56,582 bases of DNA from UMGS1470 sp051889215 (GCA_051889215.1 JBJFDC010000026.1:1-56582), one strand, 5' to 3'; positions 25,367-32,812 are shown, counted from the stretch's first letter. Made by a program: numbers and translations. The notes: generated by a model not told the origin, from the letters alone.

Positions 25367-25379
25367 GTATGTATTTATG

Positions 25380-25500
25380 AATTGAAAATATTTTTTGTTT
25401 AAAAAAATGAAAATTAATTAAAAATATTAAAAAATATTTAAAAAAATAATAAAAAATGAAAAAAATCATTAATTTTCATAAAATTATATTTGTTTTACCG
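25380..25500. other. Non-coding A/T tract upstream of ddh
   Basis: About 120 bp consisting almost only of A and T with short A-runs spaced by TATT/TTAA steps. It holds no reading frame of note. A similar tract lies at 47545-47625. The remainder of the gap up to 25649 holds a promoter and 5' hairpin. Confidence 0.5.
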
Positions 25501-25534
25501 CTTTTCACAAAAAGGATAAAACCAAATCAATTAA

Positions 25535-25594
25535 TTTACAAATTAAAAACAATTTGATAATATAAGAATGTGATTTCAGTGTTTGAATTCACAT
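25535..25594 (+). promoter_or_regulatory. Promoter and 5'-terminal mRNA hairpin before the Smr gene
   Basis: -35 TTTACA (25535-25540), 17-nt spacer, -10 TAATAT (25558-25563). A hairpin with arms ATGTGA-TTCA and their complement (25568-25594, one mismatch, GTGTT-type loop) starts at about +1, so the transcript would begin with a stem-loop, about 55 nt before the CCGAGGA ribosome site. Confidence 0.5.
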
Positions 25595-25648
25595 CGGTTT
25601 GTTTGCAAATGACTCCGTCCTTGCAACAAACTTCCGAGGATTTTGGTC

Positions 25649-25990
25649 ATGAAATTTGAAGTTGTCAATCTCAAAGATATTGTCTTTTCTGTCCAAGACG
25701 TTGAGGCACATATCTCAATAATAATTCAAAATGCAAAATCGACTGGTGTGAGTGCGATAAAGTTTATCCATGGATATGGGTCGCATGGAAAAGGCGGGGT
25801 GATTTCGGTGGAATTGCGAAAGCTCTTGCCAATTCTCCAAAGGAAAAAACAAATAACATCATATCTATTTGGCAATGAATGGGGCATATCAAATCAAAAA
25901 TGTCAAAAGTTTTTGTTGTCACACCCAGATTGTGCGATTGATGAAGATTTGAACAAATCCAATCCAGGAATAACAATAATAGGAGTGTGA
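25649..25990 (+). CDS. Smr-domain-like protein
   Basis: A 113-residue protein built around the Smr pattern: VEAHISIIIQNAKSTGV helix, IKFIHGYGSHGKGG loop (conserved His-Gly-x-Gly), a following helix LRKLLPIL, and a final strand NPGITIIGV. Smr domains nick branched or structured nucleic acids, in MutS2 and in stand-alone RNases. The HGxGxGxLR motif here is stretched by a GKGGVISVE insertion, so activity is uncertain. CCGAGGA precedes ATG 25649 by about 8 nt. The phosphoesterase gene starts 1 nt after the stop. Confidence 0.65.
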   Translation: MKFEVVNLKDIVFSVQDVEAHISIIIQNAKSTGVSAIKFIHGYGSHGKGGVISVELRKLLPILQRKKQITSYLFGNEWGISNQKCQKFLLSHPDCAIDEDLNKSNPGITIIGV

Positions 25991-25991
25991 T

Positions 25992-26579
25992 ATGAGATTT
26001 TTCACAAGCGACACACATTTCAATTCGCAAAACACAATTGATATGGACAAAAGACCTTTTTCTTCGACAAAACAATTTGATAAATATGTTTTGAATCTTT
26101 GGAACAAGCAAACAAAAAAGGGTGACATCATTTATCATCTTGGAGATTGGGGCAGTTGCTCCAAACATCAACTTCATGGCTGGGAACAAGCGTATCCCTA
26201 TGTCAAAAAACTAAAAGCAAAAGTTATTTTGATTATGGGAAACAACGAAGGAAGAATTGTCAGATATTTTTTTGATAACAATTTCGATAGTTTTCGAAAA
26301 TATTGTCAAGACCTTGGTTTTTTGGACGTCGTAAAAAATGGCGAAATTGATGTGGCGGGAAAACATTTCTTTTTGACGCACAAACCAAAAGACTGCAATT
26401 TTGATATGCTCAATCTCTTTGGACATATGCATCGCGCGGGAGGAATCTATAAGTCTTTCGGCTTTTCAATGTGTTTGGATATCAATCATTTTTTCTTATA
26501 TGACGAAAATGATATTGCCAATTTTCTTGAAATGAAAGAAAAATATTGGGATATCGACCAAAACCTAAAAATTAAATAG
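25992..26579 (+). CDS. Calcineurin-like metallophosphoesterase
   Basis: A 195-residue metallophosphoesterase. Metal motifs in order: SDTHFNSQN (residues 6-14), YHLGDWGS (near 50), IMGNNEGR (near 80, GNxE variant of GNHD/E), THKP (near 118) and FGHMHR (near 137). This compact type acts on phosphodiesters of unknown identity. It is translationally linked to the Smr-like gene (1-nt gap). Confidence 0.85.
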   Translation: MRFFTSDTHFNSQNTIDMDKRPFSSTKQFDKYVLNLWNKQTKKGDIIYHLGDWGSCSKHQLHGWEQAYPYVKKLKAKVILIMGNNEGRIVRYFFDNNFDSFRKYCQDLGFLDVVKNGEIDVAGKHFFLTHKPKDCNFDMLNLFGHMHRAGGIYKSFGFSMCLDINHFFLYDENDIANFLEMKEKYWDIDQNLKIK

Positions 26580-26595
26580 AAAATGTAAAAATTTA

Positions 26596-26622
26596 TTGAC
26601 ACAATTTTGGCTTTGTTATATT
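26596..26622 (+). promoter_or_regulatory. Promoter of the permease gene
   Basis: -35 TTGACA (26596-26601), 15-nt spacer, -10 TATATT (26617-26622), giving a start near 26629. This makes GTG 26646, preceded by AAAAAGGAG, the likely translation start rather than the upstream ATG at 26628. Confidence 0.5.
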
Positions 26623-26645
26623 CTTTCATGCAAAAAGGAGAAATT

Positions 26646-27530
26646 GTGGGAGAAGCATTGCTTGACGCTTTGATTGATACGGCAAAAATGATTGGCATTT
26701 TATATCTTGTCTATCTTCTCGTTTCATATCTTGAACATCACAACAACCAAAAATTCCACGGATTTATGCAAAGGACTCAAAAGGCGGGACCTTTTATGGG
26801 TGCGGTTTTGGGAATTGTTCCACAGTGCGGGTTTTCGGCAGTCATGAGCGACTTGTTTTCCAAGCACAAAATCACGATAGGAACACTTGTTGCTGTGTTC
26901 ATTGCGACCAGCGACGAGGCAATACCAATTTTAATTTCTTATCCCGAGTTCTATAAATCGCTCATAATTTTGCTTGGCATCAAATTTATTTATGCGATTG
27001 CTGTCGGTTATGCCATGGACGGCATTGTTGCTCTCGTTCACAAAAAAAGAGGCGAAAAGCAAGAGCATAATGAAGTGCTGGAAAAAGGGCACGATTGCGA
27101 ACATGACGACCATTGCGACCACTGTGACACGCACCATTGTTGTGCGGACAACATCTTTCTTGATGCACTCAAGCACACTGCGATTATTGCGGCATTTGTT
27201 TTTATCGCGACTGCAATCATAAACATAATCATGTTTTATGTCGGAACAGAAGGCATGACAAATGCATTGATGTCACTTTCAATTTTTCAACCGCTTGTTG
27301 CGGCTGCCATTGGACTCATTCCAAACTGCTGTGCATCAGTTGTTTTGCTTGAACTGTTTATCAAGGGTGGACTGAGTTTTGGTTCTCTTGTTGCGGGGCT
27401 ATGCGCTGGAAGCGGTGTTGGAATTTTGGTGCTATTCAAGCAGAATAAATCAATCAAACAAAATCTTTTGATTCTTGCAATTTGTTATGTGACCGGTGCG
27501 GCGCTCGGAATGATTATTTGTCTGTTCTGA
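26646..27530 (+). CDS. Putative heavy-metal permease (arsenic efflux/putative manganese transporter family)
   Basis: A 294-residue membrane protein with two similar halves: GPFMGAVLGIVPQCGFSAVMSDLF near residue 45 and VAAAIGLIPNCCASVVLLELF near 222. Each half carries a P-x-C motif in a membrane helix. The halves are joined by a cytoplasmic loop rich in His, Cys and Asp (HDCEHDDHCDHCDTHHCC, near 148-166), a likely metal-binding site. This build matches the family named arsenic efflux or putative manganese transporter in databases. GTG 26646 has AGGAG 5 nt upstream. Metal specificity is unknown; the His/Cys loop suggests a divalent metal. Confidence 0.75.
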   Translation: MGEALLDALIDTAKMIGILYLVYLLVSYLEHHNNQKFHGFMQRTQKAGPFMGAVLGIVPQCGFSAVMSDLFSKHKITIGTLVAVFIATSDEAIPILISYPEFYKSLIILLGIKFIYAIAVGYAMDGIVALVHKKRGEKQEHNEVLEKGHDCEHDDHCDHCDTHHCCADNIFLDALKHTAIIAAFVFIATAIINIIMFYVGTEGMTNALMSLSIFQPLVAAAIGLIPNCCASVVLLELFIKGGLSFGSLVAGLCAGSGVGILVLFKQNKSIKQNLLILAICYVTGAALGMIICLF

Positions 27531-27619
27531 CATTTTGATTTTTTATTTCATTTTCCATGGGAAAAAGAAAAATTCTTTTTGACAATATTTTGATTTTAAT
27601 TCTATTGACAAAAAAATAA

Positions 27620-27648
27620 TTGACACCATTTTTTTTGTGTGTTAGAAT
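27620..27648 (+). promoter_or_regulatory. Promoter of the tRNA-Ser(GCU) transcript
   Basis: -35 TTGACA (27620-27625), 17-nt spacer, -10 TAGAAT (27643-27648). Start expected near 27655, 13 nt before the truncated tRNA copy. The intact tRNA lies 236 nt downstream of that start. Confidence 0.65.
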
Positions 27649-27666
27649 TGCAAAGCATTCAACATA

Positions 27667-27692
27667 TGCAGAAGTACCCAAGTGGTTGAAGG
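27667..27692 (+). repeat. Truncated copy of tRNA-Ser(GCU) 5' end
   Basis: A 26-bp exact direct repeat of 27890-27915: the acceptor 5' strand and D-arm of tRNA-Ser(GCU), ending after GAAGG. Nothing tRNA-like follows it. It sits exactly where the tRNA should begin relative to the promoter. Confidence 0.9.
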
Positions 27693-27889
27693 TCAACTCT
27701 GTTGCCTCACTCGCACAAGCACGATTTATTTCCCTTTCGGTCATAACTCGTGTGTGCAGCGCGAAAAGTCGGCTCGTCCGCTTTTGCCACTGGCAATTCC
27801 TCGCCTCTTTTCCCCTGCTTTCGCAGTGTCGCCCCTTCAAATAAGCGGCAGATGTGAAATAATGAAAATTGGCGAAACAACTTAATATT
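27693..27889. other. Hairpin-rich spacer between truncated and intact tRNA-Ser
   Basis: About 197 bp of higher GC than its surroundings, with several short inverted repeats: a GCACA..CACGA / TCGTGTGTGC pair (27704-27764 area), TTGCC-ACT-GGCAA (27785-27797) and CTGC-TTTC-GCAG. No convincing gene is seen; frames that cross it have no recognisable domain. Confidence 0.5.
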
Positions 27890-27890
27890 T

Positions 27891-27981
27891 GCAGAAGTAC
27901 CCAAGTGGTTGAAGGGGCTCCCCTGCTAAGGGAGTAGGCTTGTAAAAGGGCGCGAGGGTTCAAATCCCTCCTTCTGCGCCA
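27891..27981 (+). tRNA. tRNA-Ser(GCU)
   Basis: 91-nt type II tRNA with encoded CCA. Acceptor GCAGAAG/CTTCTGC pairs fully, discriminator G, anticodon loop CTGCTAA with GCT, long variable arm, and T-arm GAGGG-TTCAAAT-CCCTC. It decodes AGC/AGU serine codons. Confidence 0.95.
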
Positions 27982-27985
27982 AAAG

Positions 27986-28006
27986 AACACCGACAGGTGT
28001 TTTTTT
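27986..28006 (+). terminator. Terminator of tRNA-Ser(GCU)
   Basis: AACACC-GACA-GGTGTT stem followed by a 7-nt T-run, 4 nt after the tRNA CCA. Confidence 0.75.
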
Positions 28007-28059
28007 GTAAGCGCGAGGAGGGATTCTCGCGAAGCGTTGCCGAGTGAATGGGGCAAAAG

Positions 28060-28080
28060 AACACCAATCGGTGTTTTTTT
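28060..28080 (+). terminator. Second copy of the tRNA terminator hairpin
   Basis: AACACC-AATC-GGTGTT with T7, preceded by the same CAAAAG as the first copy and followed by TTTG-rich DNA. Only the loop differs (AATC versus GACA), so this is a duplicated unit with compensation-free arms. Confidence 0.65.
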
Positions 28081-28083
28081 GTT

Positions 28084-28140
28084 GCGCGGAGGATTTGAGA
28101 TGCTTTGCATCTGCAAATTTCATTTGCAACCCTCGCTGCT
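28084..28140 (-). repeat. Inverted, decayed tRNA T-arm interrupted by twin hairpins
   Basis: Read on the minus strand this resembles a tRNA 3' region (CGAGGGTT ... CAAATCCTCC), but 30 bp (28099-28128) separate the two halves within the T-loop. The inserted segment is two mini-palindromes: GATGC-TTT-GCATC and TGCAAAT-TTC-ATTTGCA. A second inverted T-arm-like piece (GAGGAGGGATTCTCG) lies at 28014-28028. Confidence 0.5.
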
Positions 28141-28246
28141 CGGCTGGCGACAAAATTGATTAAGAAGATGACTTTTTGCATTTGTTGTGATATAAACATA
28201 ATAACGTGAACACGAACAATAAGGTTTTGTTTTTTTGGGAGATTAT

Positions 28247-28735
28247 ATGATTATTGATGAGATTATTGAACGGGCAAAAGAAAAACCTTTCCGGGTGTAT
28301 TTTGACATGGACGGGGTGTGTTCGGAAGAACGAACGGGTGAGCATGATTTGATTGTTGCAAATGTAAAAGATTTTTACTTCAACAAACGTCCTATCAAAA
28401 CGATATTAAAGGTTATGCAAAAACTCAATGACGCTGGGGTTGAAGTTGGAATTTTGAGCAGTTGTCACTATTTGGAGCAAGCAGACCAAAAAAAGAGGTG
28501 GCTAAAAATTAATGCCCCTTTTGTTGAAGAAAAAAACCAACACTTTGTTGTTTTTGAGGAACTGGAATTCACCGCAAAAGAAAAACCATATCTCAAGGCG
28601 TGGGAATTGGAAAGAATTACAAAAGGATTTGATGGCGAGTTTTTGCTTGTTGAGGACCGTCATGCAAACATAAAAGCCGCCAATGAATATTTTGGGCGTC
28701 AAGTTGCGGAGCATGTTTCATGCTTTGTTGAATGA
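28247..28735 (+). CDS. HAD-superfamily phosphatase-like protein
   Basis: A 162-residue small HAD-like protein. Motif I is FDMDGVCSEE (residues 20-29, both aspartates present), motif II is ILSSCH (near 74), and LLVEDRHAN (near 136) supplies the acidic motif IV. It resembles the small 5'-nucleotidase/YorS-type phosphatases; substrate unknown. ATG 28247 follows TGGGAGA. It is the first protein gene after the tRNA-Ser(GCU) locus. Confidence 0.7.
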   Translation: MIIDEIIERAKEKPFRVYFDMDGVCSEERTGEHDLIVANVKDFYFNKRPIKTILKVMQKLNDAGVEVGILSSCHYLEQADQKKRWLKINAPFVEEKNQHFVVFEELEFTAKEKPYLKAWELERITKGFDGEFLLVEDRHANIKAANEYFGRQVAEHVSCFVE

Positions 28736-28742
28736 AGAGGAT

Positions 28743-28771
28743 TTGACAAAATACGACATAAATAATAAGAT
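28743..28771 (+). promoter_or_regulatory. Promoter upstream of the 28794 gene
   Basis: -35 TTGACA (28743-28748), 17-nt spacer, -10 TAAGAT (28766-28771), then a GAAGGTG ribosome site and ATG 28794. It could drive the gene at 28794, coaE and maf. Confidence 0.6.
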
Positions 28772-28793
28772 AATTGGGAATGAAGGTGAAAAA

Positions 28794-29165
28794 ATGAATG
28801 AATATAGGACTTTGACAAAAGATGTTGTTAACGGAGATTATGTGTTTGGCAAAAACGAAGCGTTTGCCATGATTTTGGCAAGCAGAAATGACGGGCCATA
28901 TGAACTCGGATTTGCTGTTCAACCAGTTTGGCGCGACACGCAAAACAACCAAATCAAATTTGTTGCCGACGAAGAATTTACGCCGCTTGAAGATGTTGTG
29001 ATAATGAAAGAACCACAAGGACACGCTCAATGTGTTGCAAACAATATCAAATGGGATTTCTTGCGAGAGAATCCAACTCCAACTTTGAGAGAAGTTCGTG
29101 CACTAAACCAAAAAATTATCAATGCACAAAACAACATAAAAAAAGAGAGTGCGAATGAAAAATAA
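28794..29165 (+). CDS. Hypothetical protein (123 aa)
   Basis: Not recognised. A soluble acidic protein with a central beta-rich part (residues 5-85) and a helical C-terminal tail. ATG 28794 has GAAGGTG 5 nt upstream. Its last codons overlap the coaE start by 11 nt, so it is translationally tied to coenzyme A synthesis; the role is unknown. Confidence 0.65.
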   Translation: MNEYRTLTKDVVNGDYVFGKNEAFAMILASRNDGPYELGFAVQPVWRDTQNNQIKFVADEEFTPLEDVVIMKEPQGHAQCVANNIKWDFLRENPTPTLREVRALNQKIINAQNNIKKESANEK

Positions 29166-29760
29166 TTTTATCATATGCGTCACTGGAAAATCTGGGGTGG
29201 GAAAGACAATGTTTTCAAAAATGCTGTCTGTCCGCCTTAATTTTTTTCATGTTGACATTGACAAAATTGGTCACCAAATTTATGAGGACCCCAAAGTTGT
29301 TGAGGAGGTTGAAAAAATATTCAATCAAAGATTTCGTGATTCAAGCGGGAATTTTGACCGCAAAAAATTGGGGTTTGCTTTGTTTTCCTCAAAAAACCCT
29401 TTAACTGTAAAAAAATTTAATAATTTCACGAAAATTCAAATACAAAAGTTTGTTGACAAAGAACTTGAGATGCATCAAAATGTTGTTTTGGATTGGGTTT
29501 TGTTGCCAAAAACAAAATATTGGAATATGTCCGACTACAAAATTTTGATAAGACCTCAAAAAGATGAACAACGATTTATTTATCTCAAAAACCGAGAAGG
29601 ATTGAGCGAAGAATATGTGAAACTCAGAGACAATGCAGGAATGGAATATGATTTGGAAAAATTTGATTTTGTGATAACGAATGGTTATCTTGAACAAGAC
29701 ATTGAAGAAAACCTAAATAAAGTGGAACAAAACATTAATACAAAAAGAGGAGAGAGGTGA
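29155..29760 (+). CDS. coaE: Dephospho-CoA kinase
   Basis: A 201-residue P-loop kinase for the last step of coenzyme A synthesis. The Walker A motif GKSGVGKT is at residues 9-16, followed by HVDIDKIGHQIYED (CoaE DxD region) and a DWVLLPK segment in the position of the family's VPLL motif. ATG 29155 is chosen over GTG 29149 because of the GAGAG spacing. It overlaps both neighbours or nearly so. The sequence is divergent, but order of motifs is right. Confidence 0.85.
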   Translation: MKNNFIICVTGKSGVGKTMFSKMLSVRLNFFHVDIDKIGHQIYEDPKVVEEVEKIFNQRFRDSSGNFDRKKLGFALFSSKNPLTVKKFNNFTKIQIQKFVDKELEMHQNVVLDWVLLPKTKYWNMSDYKILIRPQKDEQRFIYLKNREGLSEEYVKLRDNAGMEYDLEKFDFVITNGYLEQDIEENLNKVEQNINTKRGER

Positions 29761-29765
29761 TGGGA

Positions 29766-30344
29766 ATGAAGATAATTTTGGCGAGCAAGAGCCCAAGGCG
29801 AAAAGAACTTTTGGCAACAATATTTGAAGAGTTTGAGTGCAAGCCGAGCGACAAGAGTGAAGAAATGACCAAAAAGACAAGCATAAAAAATATCGCAAAA
29901 AACATCAGTGGACAAAAAGCGGAGGATATTTTTTCAAAGACAGAGGGCGACAGAGTGATTATTGGTTCAGACACAATGGTCGTGCTCGGCAAAAGAATTT
30001 TTGGAAAACCAAAAAATCAAGATGAAGCATTTTCCATGCTAAAATCTTTGAGCGGGAGAACTCACAAAGTCGTGACTGGCATATATGTCATAAAGTTTGA
30101 AGGGCAAACAAAAACAATTGTTAGTGATGTTGTTGTGTCAAAAGTTAAATTCGCAAAAATGAGCGACAAAGAGATTTGGGATTATATCAAAACAGGCGAC
30201 CCAATGGACAAGGCGGGCGCATATGGTTGCCAAGGTCTTGCAAAAAAATATATCGAAAAAATTGATGGCGATTTTTTTGCGGTTATGGGACTTCCCGTCC
30301 ACAAAACATATGAAATTTGCAAAAAATTATCTATAATTGATTAA
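29766..30344 (+). CDS. maf: Maf-family nucleoside triphosphate pyrophosphatase
   Basis: A 192-residue Maf protein. It opens with LASKSPRRKELL (substrate-binding S-x-x-R-R), then has GSDTMVVLG (catalytic aspartate near residue 67), SGRTHKVVTG and DKAGAYGCQG. It hydrolyses modified or canonical NTPs (dTTP/UTP or 7-methyl-GTP types), limiting their incorporation and affecting septum formation. GGAGAGAGG gives 8-nt spacing to ATG 29766; ATG 29760 is an alternative. Confidence 0.93.
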   Translation: MKIILASKSPRRKELLATIFEEFECKPSDKSEEMTKKTSIKNIAKNISGQKAEDIFSKTEGDRVIIGSDTMVVLGKRIFGKPKNQDEAFSMLKSLSGRTHKVVTGIYVIKFEGQTKTIVSDVVVSKVKFAKMSDKEIWDYIKTGDPMDKAGAYGCQGLAKKYIEKIDGDFFAVMGLPVHKTYEICKKLSIID

Positions 30345-30355
30345 TTCCACGCTAT

Positions 30356-30384
30356 TGACATAAACTTATATTTGATTTACTATT
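30356..30384 (+). promoter_or_regulatory. Promoter placing the start codon at +1 (GDPD-like gene)
   Basis: -35 TTGACA (30356-30361), 17-nt spacer, -10 TACTAT (30379-30384), 6 nt (TGTTAT), then ATG 30391. There is no ribosome site before ATG. Confidence 0.65.
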
Positions 30385-30390
30385 GTTATA

Positions 30391-31380
30391 ATGAAGAAAA
30401 ATGAGCAATTTCTTCTTCCTCAAGAAAAGGTTAGGAGAGCAAACCAAAGATTGTTGAAAACGGGATGCGTCGCATGTCTTGCCATCGCCTGCGTTTTTAC
30501 TGTGCAAAATCTCATGCCTCTCGATTTTTATATAAATCCTGGGATTGATGAAAATACAAAATTTGTTGTTGCCCATGCTTGCGGAGGCATGAATGTTGAC
30601 GGAAAAACAAAAAAATATCTCAATGTTGTTGAGGGTGTTGACCATCATTATGCTCATGGAACGAGAATGTTTGAAGTCGATTTCGCATTTTCAAAAGAGG
30701 GCGAATTGGTTGGCACGCACAAATACGAATATTTCAAGGGTTATGACAACAACAACAGGATTGGGATTGAAGAATATAACAACGCATTAATTTTGGATAG
30801 ATTTCACGGCATAACAAGTCAAAGATTGTTTGAACTCATTCAAAAGTATCCCGACGCAAAATTCATTATTGACACAAAAGAAAGCGACCCATATTTGATT
30901 TATGAAAAATTGATTGACGATGCGAATTCTTTTGGGGTTGACTTGAGTGGGAGCATTCTGCCGTTTGTATCATCAAAAAATATGCTCGAAAGACTCGAAG
31001 CCGCTTATGATTTTGAAGAAATTATGTTCACCAACTACAAGGCAAAACTCAACACAAATGAACTTCTCAAAATTGTTGAAGCCAATGACAAAATTAATTA
31101 TCTTCACATTTTTCCAACAGACTTTTCAAGGATTGAAATCAATGAGTTCAACAAGCGCGGAATCAGAGTTTTTGCTCATATGGACAACGGCCCTTTCCAT
31201 GTCGCTTTGAACTATGGCTGCACTGGGATTTTTTCGGACGACATAACAGAAGATGCTTTCAATGTCAAATATCGATATGTTCTTGACCAAAAACTCATTG
31301 ATGGTGGAAACTCAAAAGGAAATGTTCAAGCATCACTTGACGAAATGCTTGGAATAACATTCTCCGACCAAATATTTTAG
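30391..31380 (+). CDS. Glycerophosphodiester phosphodiesterase-like membrane protein
   Basis: A 329-residue protein with an N-terminal membrane anchor (residues ~22-42) and an external TIM-barrel domain of GDPD type. VVAHACGGM replaces the usual HRG start but keeps a histidine; FEVDFAFSKEGELVGTHKYEY supplies the E-x-D metal pair and the second histidine; FIIDTKES matches the later acidic strand. It may cleave glycerophosphodiesters or act as a sugar-phosphate-related homologue. Start: ATG 30391 is at the predicted transcription start; the alternative TTG 30451 has AGGAG about 14 nt upstream, too far for efficient use. Confidence 0.75.
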   Translation: MKKNEQFLLPQEKVRRANQRLLKTGCVACLAIACVFTVQNLMPLDFYINPGIDENTKFVVAHACGGMNVDGKTKKYLNVVEGVDHHYAHGTRMFEVDFAFSKEGELVGTHKYEYFKGYDNNNRIGIEEYNNALILDRFHGITSQRLFELIQKYPDAKFIIDTKESDPYLIYEKLIDDANSFGVDLSGSILPFVSSKNMLERLEAAYDFEEIMFTNYKAKLNTNELLKIVEANDKINYLHIFPTDFSRIEINEFNKRGIRVFAHMDNGPFHVALNYGCTGIFSDDITEDAFNVKYRYVLDQKLIDGGNSKGNVQASLDEMLGITFSDQIF

Positions 31381-31438
31381 AAAAAACCTTGAATCATCAA
31401 CAAAACTATGATAAATTAAATTAATAGATGGGGGATAT

Positions 31439-31798
31439 ATGAAAAAAATTGAAAATTTCAAGGAACAATCTGTGAATAGTCTGGCGAACTTTGCCAACAA
31501 ATTCACCTATTTTGGATATGTTAATGGCAACAGAAAATATCCTGTTTTTGTTGACGAAATAAAAGGGATTGTCGTCAAAGCGCAAAATCCAAGAACATTT
31601 TTGTTTTGCGTGAAGAGAATGGAAGATGATTGTCTCATGAGAGCAATGCAAGATATGTTGGATTTCAAATATAAATATGAACAACTTTGCAACGCTTTTG
31701 ATTATGACAAAAAAATTGCAAAATCATATTTGCAAAAAAGCGTTGATTACATTTTTTTGCAATACAACAAAAACAATTCAAAAGAAATGGGGAAATAA
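31439..31798 (+). CDS. Hypothetical protein (119 aa)
   Basis: Not recognised. A soluble basic protein, likely helical, with no signal peptide or membrane segment. ATG 31439 follows GGGGGAT by 3 nt. A terminator starts at its stop codon. It stands alone between the GDPD-like gene and the convergent radical SAM gene. Confidence 0.6.
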   Translation: MKKIENFKEQSVNSLANFANKFTYFGYVNGNRKYPVFVDEIKGIVVKAQNPRTFLFCVKRMEDDCLMRAMQDMLDFKYKYEQLCNAFDYDKKIAKSYLQKSVDYIFLQYNKNNSKEMGK

Positions 31799-31822
31799 AA
31801 AAAGACCGATGAGGTCTTTTTT
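31798..31822. terminator. Bidirectional terminator
   Basis: AAAAAAGACC-GATGA-GGTCTTTTTT between convergent genes; the GATGA loop recurs in the terminator at 56038. Confidence 0.85.
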
Positions 31823-31828
31823 GTTGCA

Positions 31829-32683
31829 TTATTTCCATTTTGGAATAAAACAAGTGTCTGCGCTTTGAGGGCTTTGAACAAATCCATCAAGGTCCAAATT
31901 TGCAAAATGCTTGTTGACACATTCAATTTCGCGCTTTGTGAGTTTTCGGTTTATCTCGTCAAATTTGTTGTATTCTCCAAATGGCGTGAACTGACTCATA
32001 ACGCTGACCAAAATTTGTTTGTCATAACAACGCTTGAGATAGTCCAAAATTTGTTTGCTCTCTTGTGTGTGAAGAGGCAAAATCAGATGCCTGACAACAA
32101 CTCCTTGTTTGAGCAATTTTCCATCAAATTCAAGCGGCTTGTTTTGAACCATAACTGAAAGCGCTTGTTGTGCATTTTGGACATAATCTGAACAATTTGA
32201 ATATTTTTTTGCGGTTTTTGAGTCAAAATATTTGAAATCTGTCAAAAAAATGTCCACATATGGCAAAAGTTTTTTAATTGTTTCCACTTTTTCATAACCA
32301 TGTGTGTTCCAAACGACAGGGACTTTGGGTTTATAAATTTTTAGTGCCTCGACAATTTGGTCGGCAAAATGGGTTGGGCTGACAAGGTTGATGTTGTGCA
32401 CTCCTTTTTCCTCAAGTTCTTTCATTATTTCAACAAGACCTTCTGGAGTTGTTGGCGTTCCACGTCCGTCATGAGAAATTTCATAGTTTTGACAAAAAAC
32501 GCATTTGAGAGAACAACCCGAAAAAAATATTGCACCACTGCCACGAGTTCCGCTTATGCAGGGCTCTTCAAACATAAAAACAGAATATGTGTTGACGCGC
32601 ATTATTTCTTTTTCGCCACACACTCCTTTTGTTTGACTTCTATCAATTCCGCAATTTCTTGGGCATAGTTCACACTTGTTCAT
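31829..32683 (-). CDS. Radical SAM protein, PflA-like
   Basis: A 284-residue radical SAM enzyme. The N-terminus has CELCPRNCGIDR and a CG pair, typical of the PflA-like/AmmeMemoRadiSam-related subgroup. The FeS motif is CSLKCVFCQN near residue 56 (CxxxCxxC). Later segments NTHGYE and DIFLTDFKYF fit the barrel. Proposed roles in the subgroup include activating glycyl radical enzymes; no such target is in the window. No ribosome site lies before ATG 32683, and the promoter predicts a leaderless mRNA. Confidence 0.85.
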   Translation of the reverse strand: MNKCELCPRNCGIDRSQTKGVCGEKEIMRVNTYSVFMFEEPCISGTRGSGAIFFSGCSLKCVFCQNYEISHDGRGTPTTPEGLVEIMKELEEKGVHNINLVSPTHFADQIVEALKIYKPKVPVVWNTHGYEKVETIKKLLPYVDIFLTDFKYFDSKTAKKYSNCSDYVQNAQQALSVMVQNKPLEFDGKLLKQGVVVRHLILPLHTQESKQILDYLKRCYDKQILVSVMSQFTPFGEYNKFDEINRKLTKREIECVNKHFANLDLDGFVQSPQSADTCFIPKWK

Positions 32684-32690
32684 CTTTTTT

Positions 32691-32719
32691 ATTTTATGTC
32701 AAACCATGTGCTTTGTCAA
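32691..32719 (-). promoter_or_regulatory. Promoter placing the start codon at +1 (radical SAM gene)
   Basis: Minus strand: -35 TTGACA (32719-32714), 17-nt spacer, -10 TAAAAT (32696-32691), then 7 nt (AAAAAAG) and ATG at 32683. Confidence 0.65.
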
Positions 32720-32757
32720 AAGAAGATTAAAAAATGAAAATTTTTTTGGGGTTATTA

Positions 32758-32787
32758 TTGATTAAATAATATTATTTGTGATATACT
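32758..32787 (+). promoter_or_regulatory. Promoter of typA
   Basis: -35 TTGATT (32758-32763), 18-nt spacer, -10 TATACT with extended TG-a (32782-32787). Ribosome site TTAGGAG precedes ATG 32813. Confidence 0.55.
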
Positions 32788-32812
32788 TACGCGTTAGATT
32801 TAGGAGAAAATT

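Noticed and set aside
25380..25500. Matrix-like or phage attachment repeat
   Set aside because: Similarity to 47545-47625 is explained by pure A/T composition; no defined repeat unit can be shown by eye.
27514..28199. Several 60-200 residue open frames over the tRNA-Ser(GCU) locus
   Set aside because: They cross the tRNA, terminators and repeated hairpins, have no ribosome sites and no domain; the region is better read as tRNA debris.
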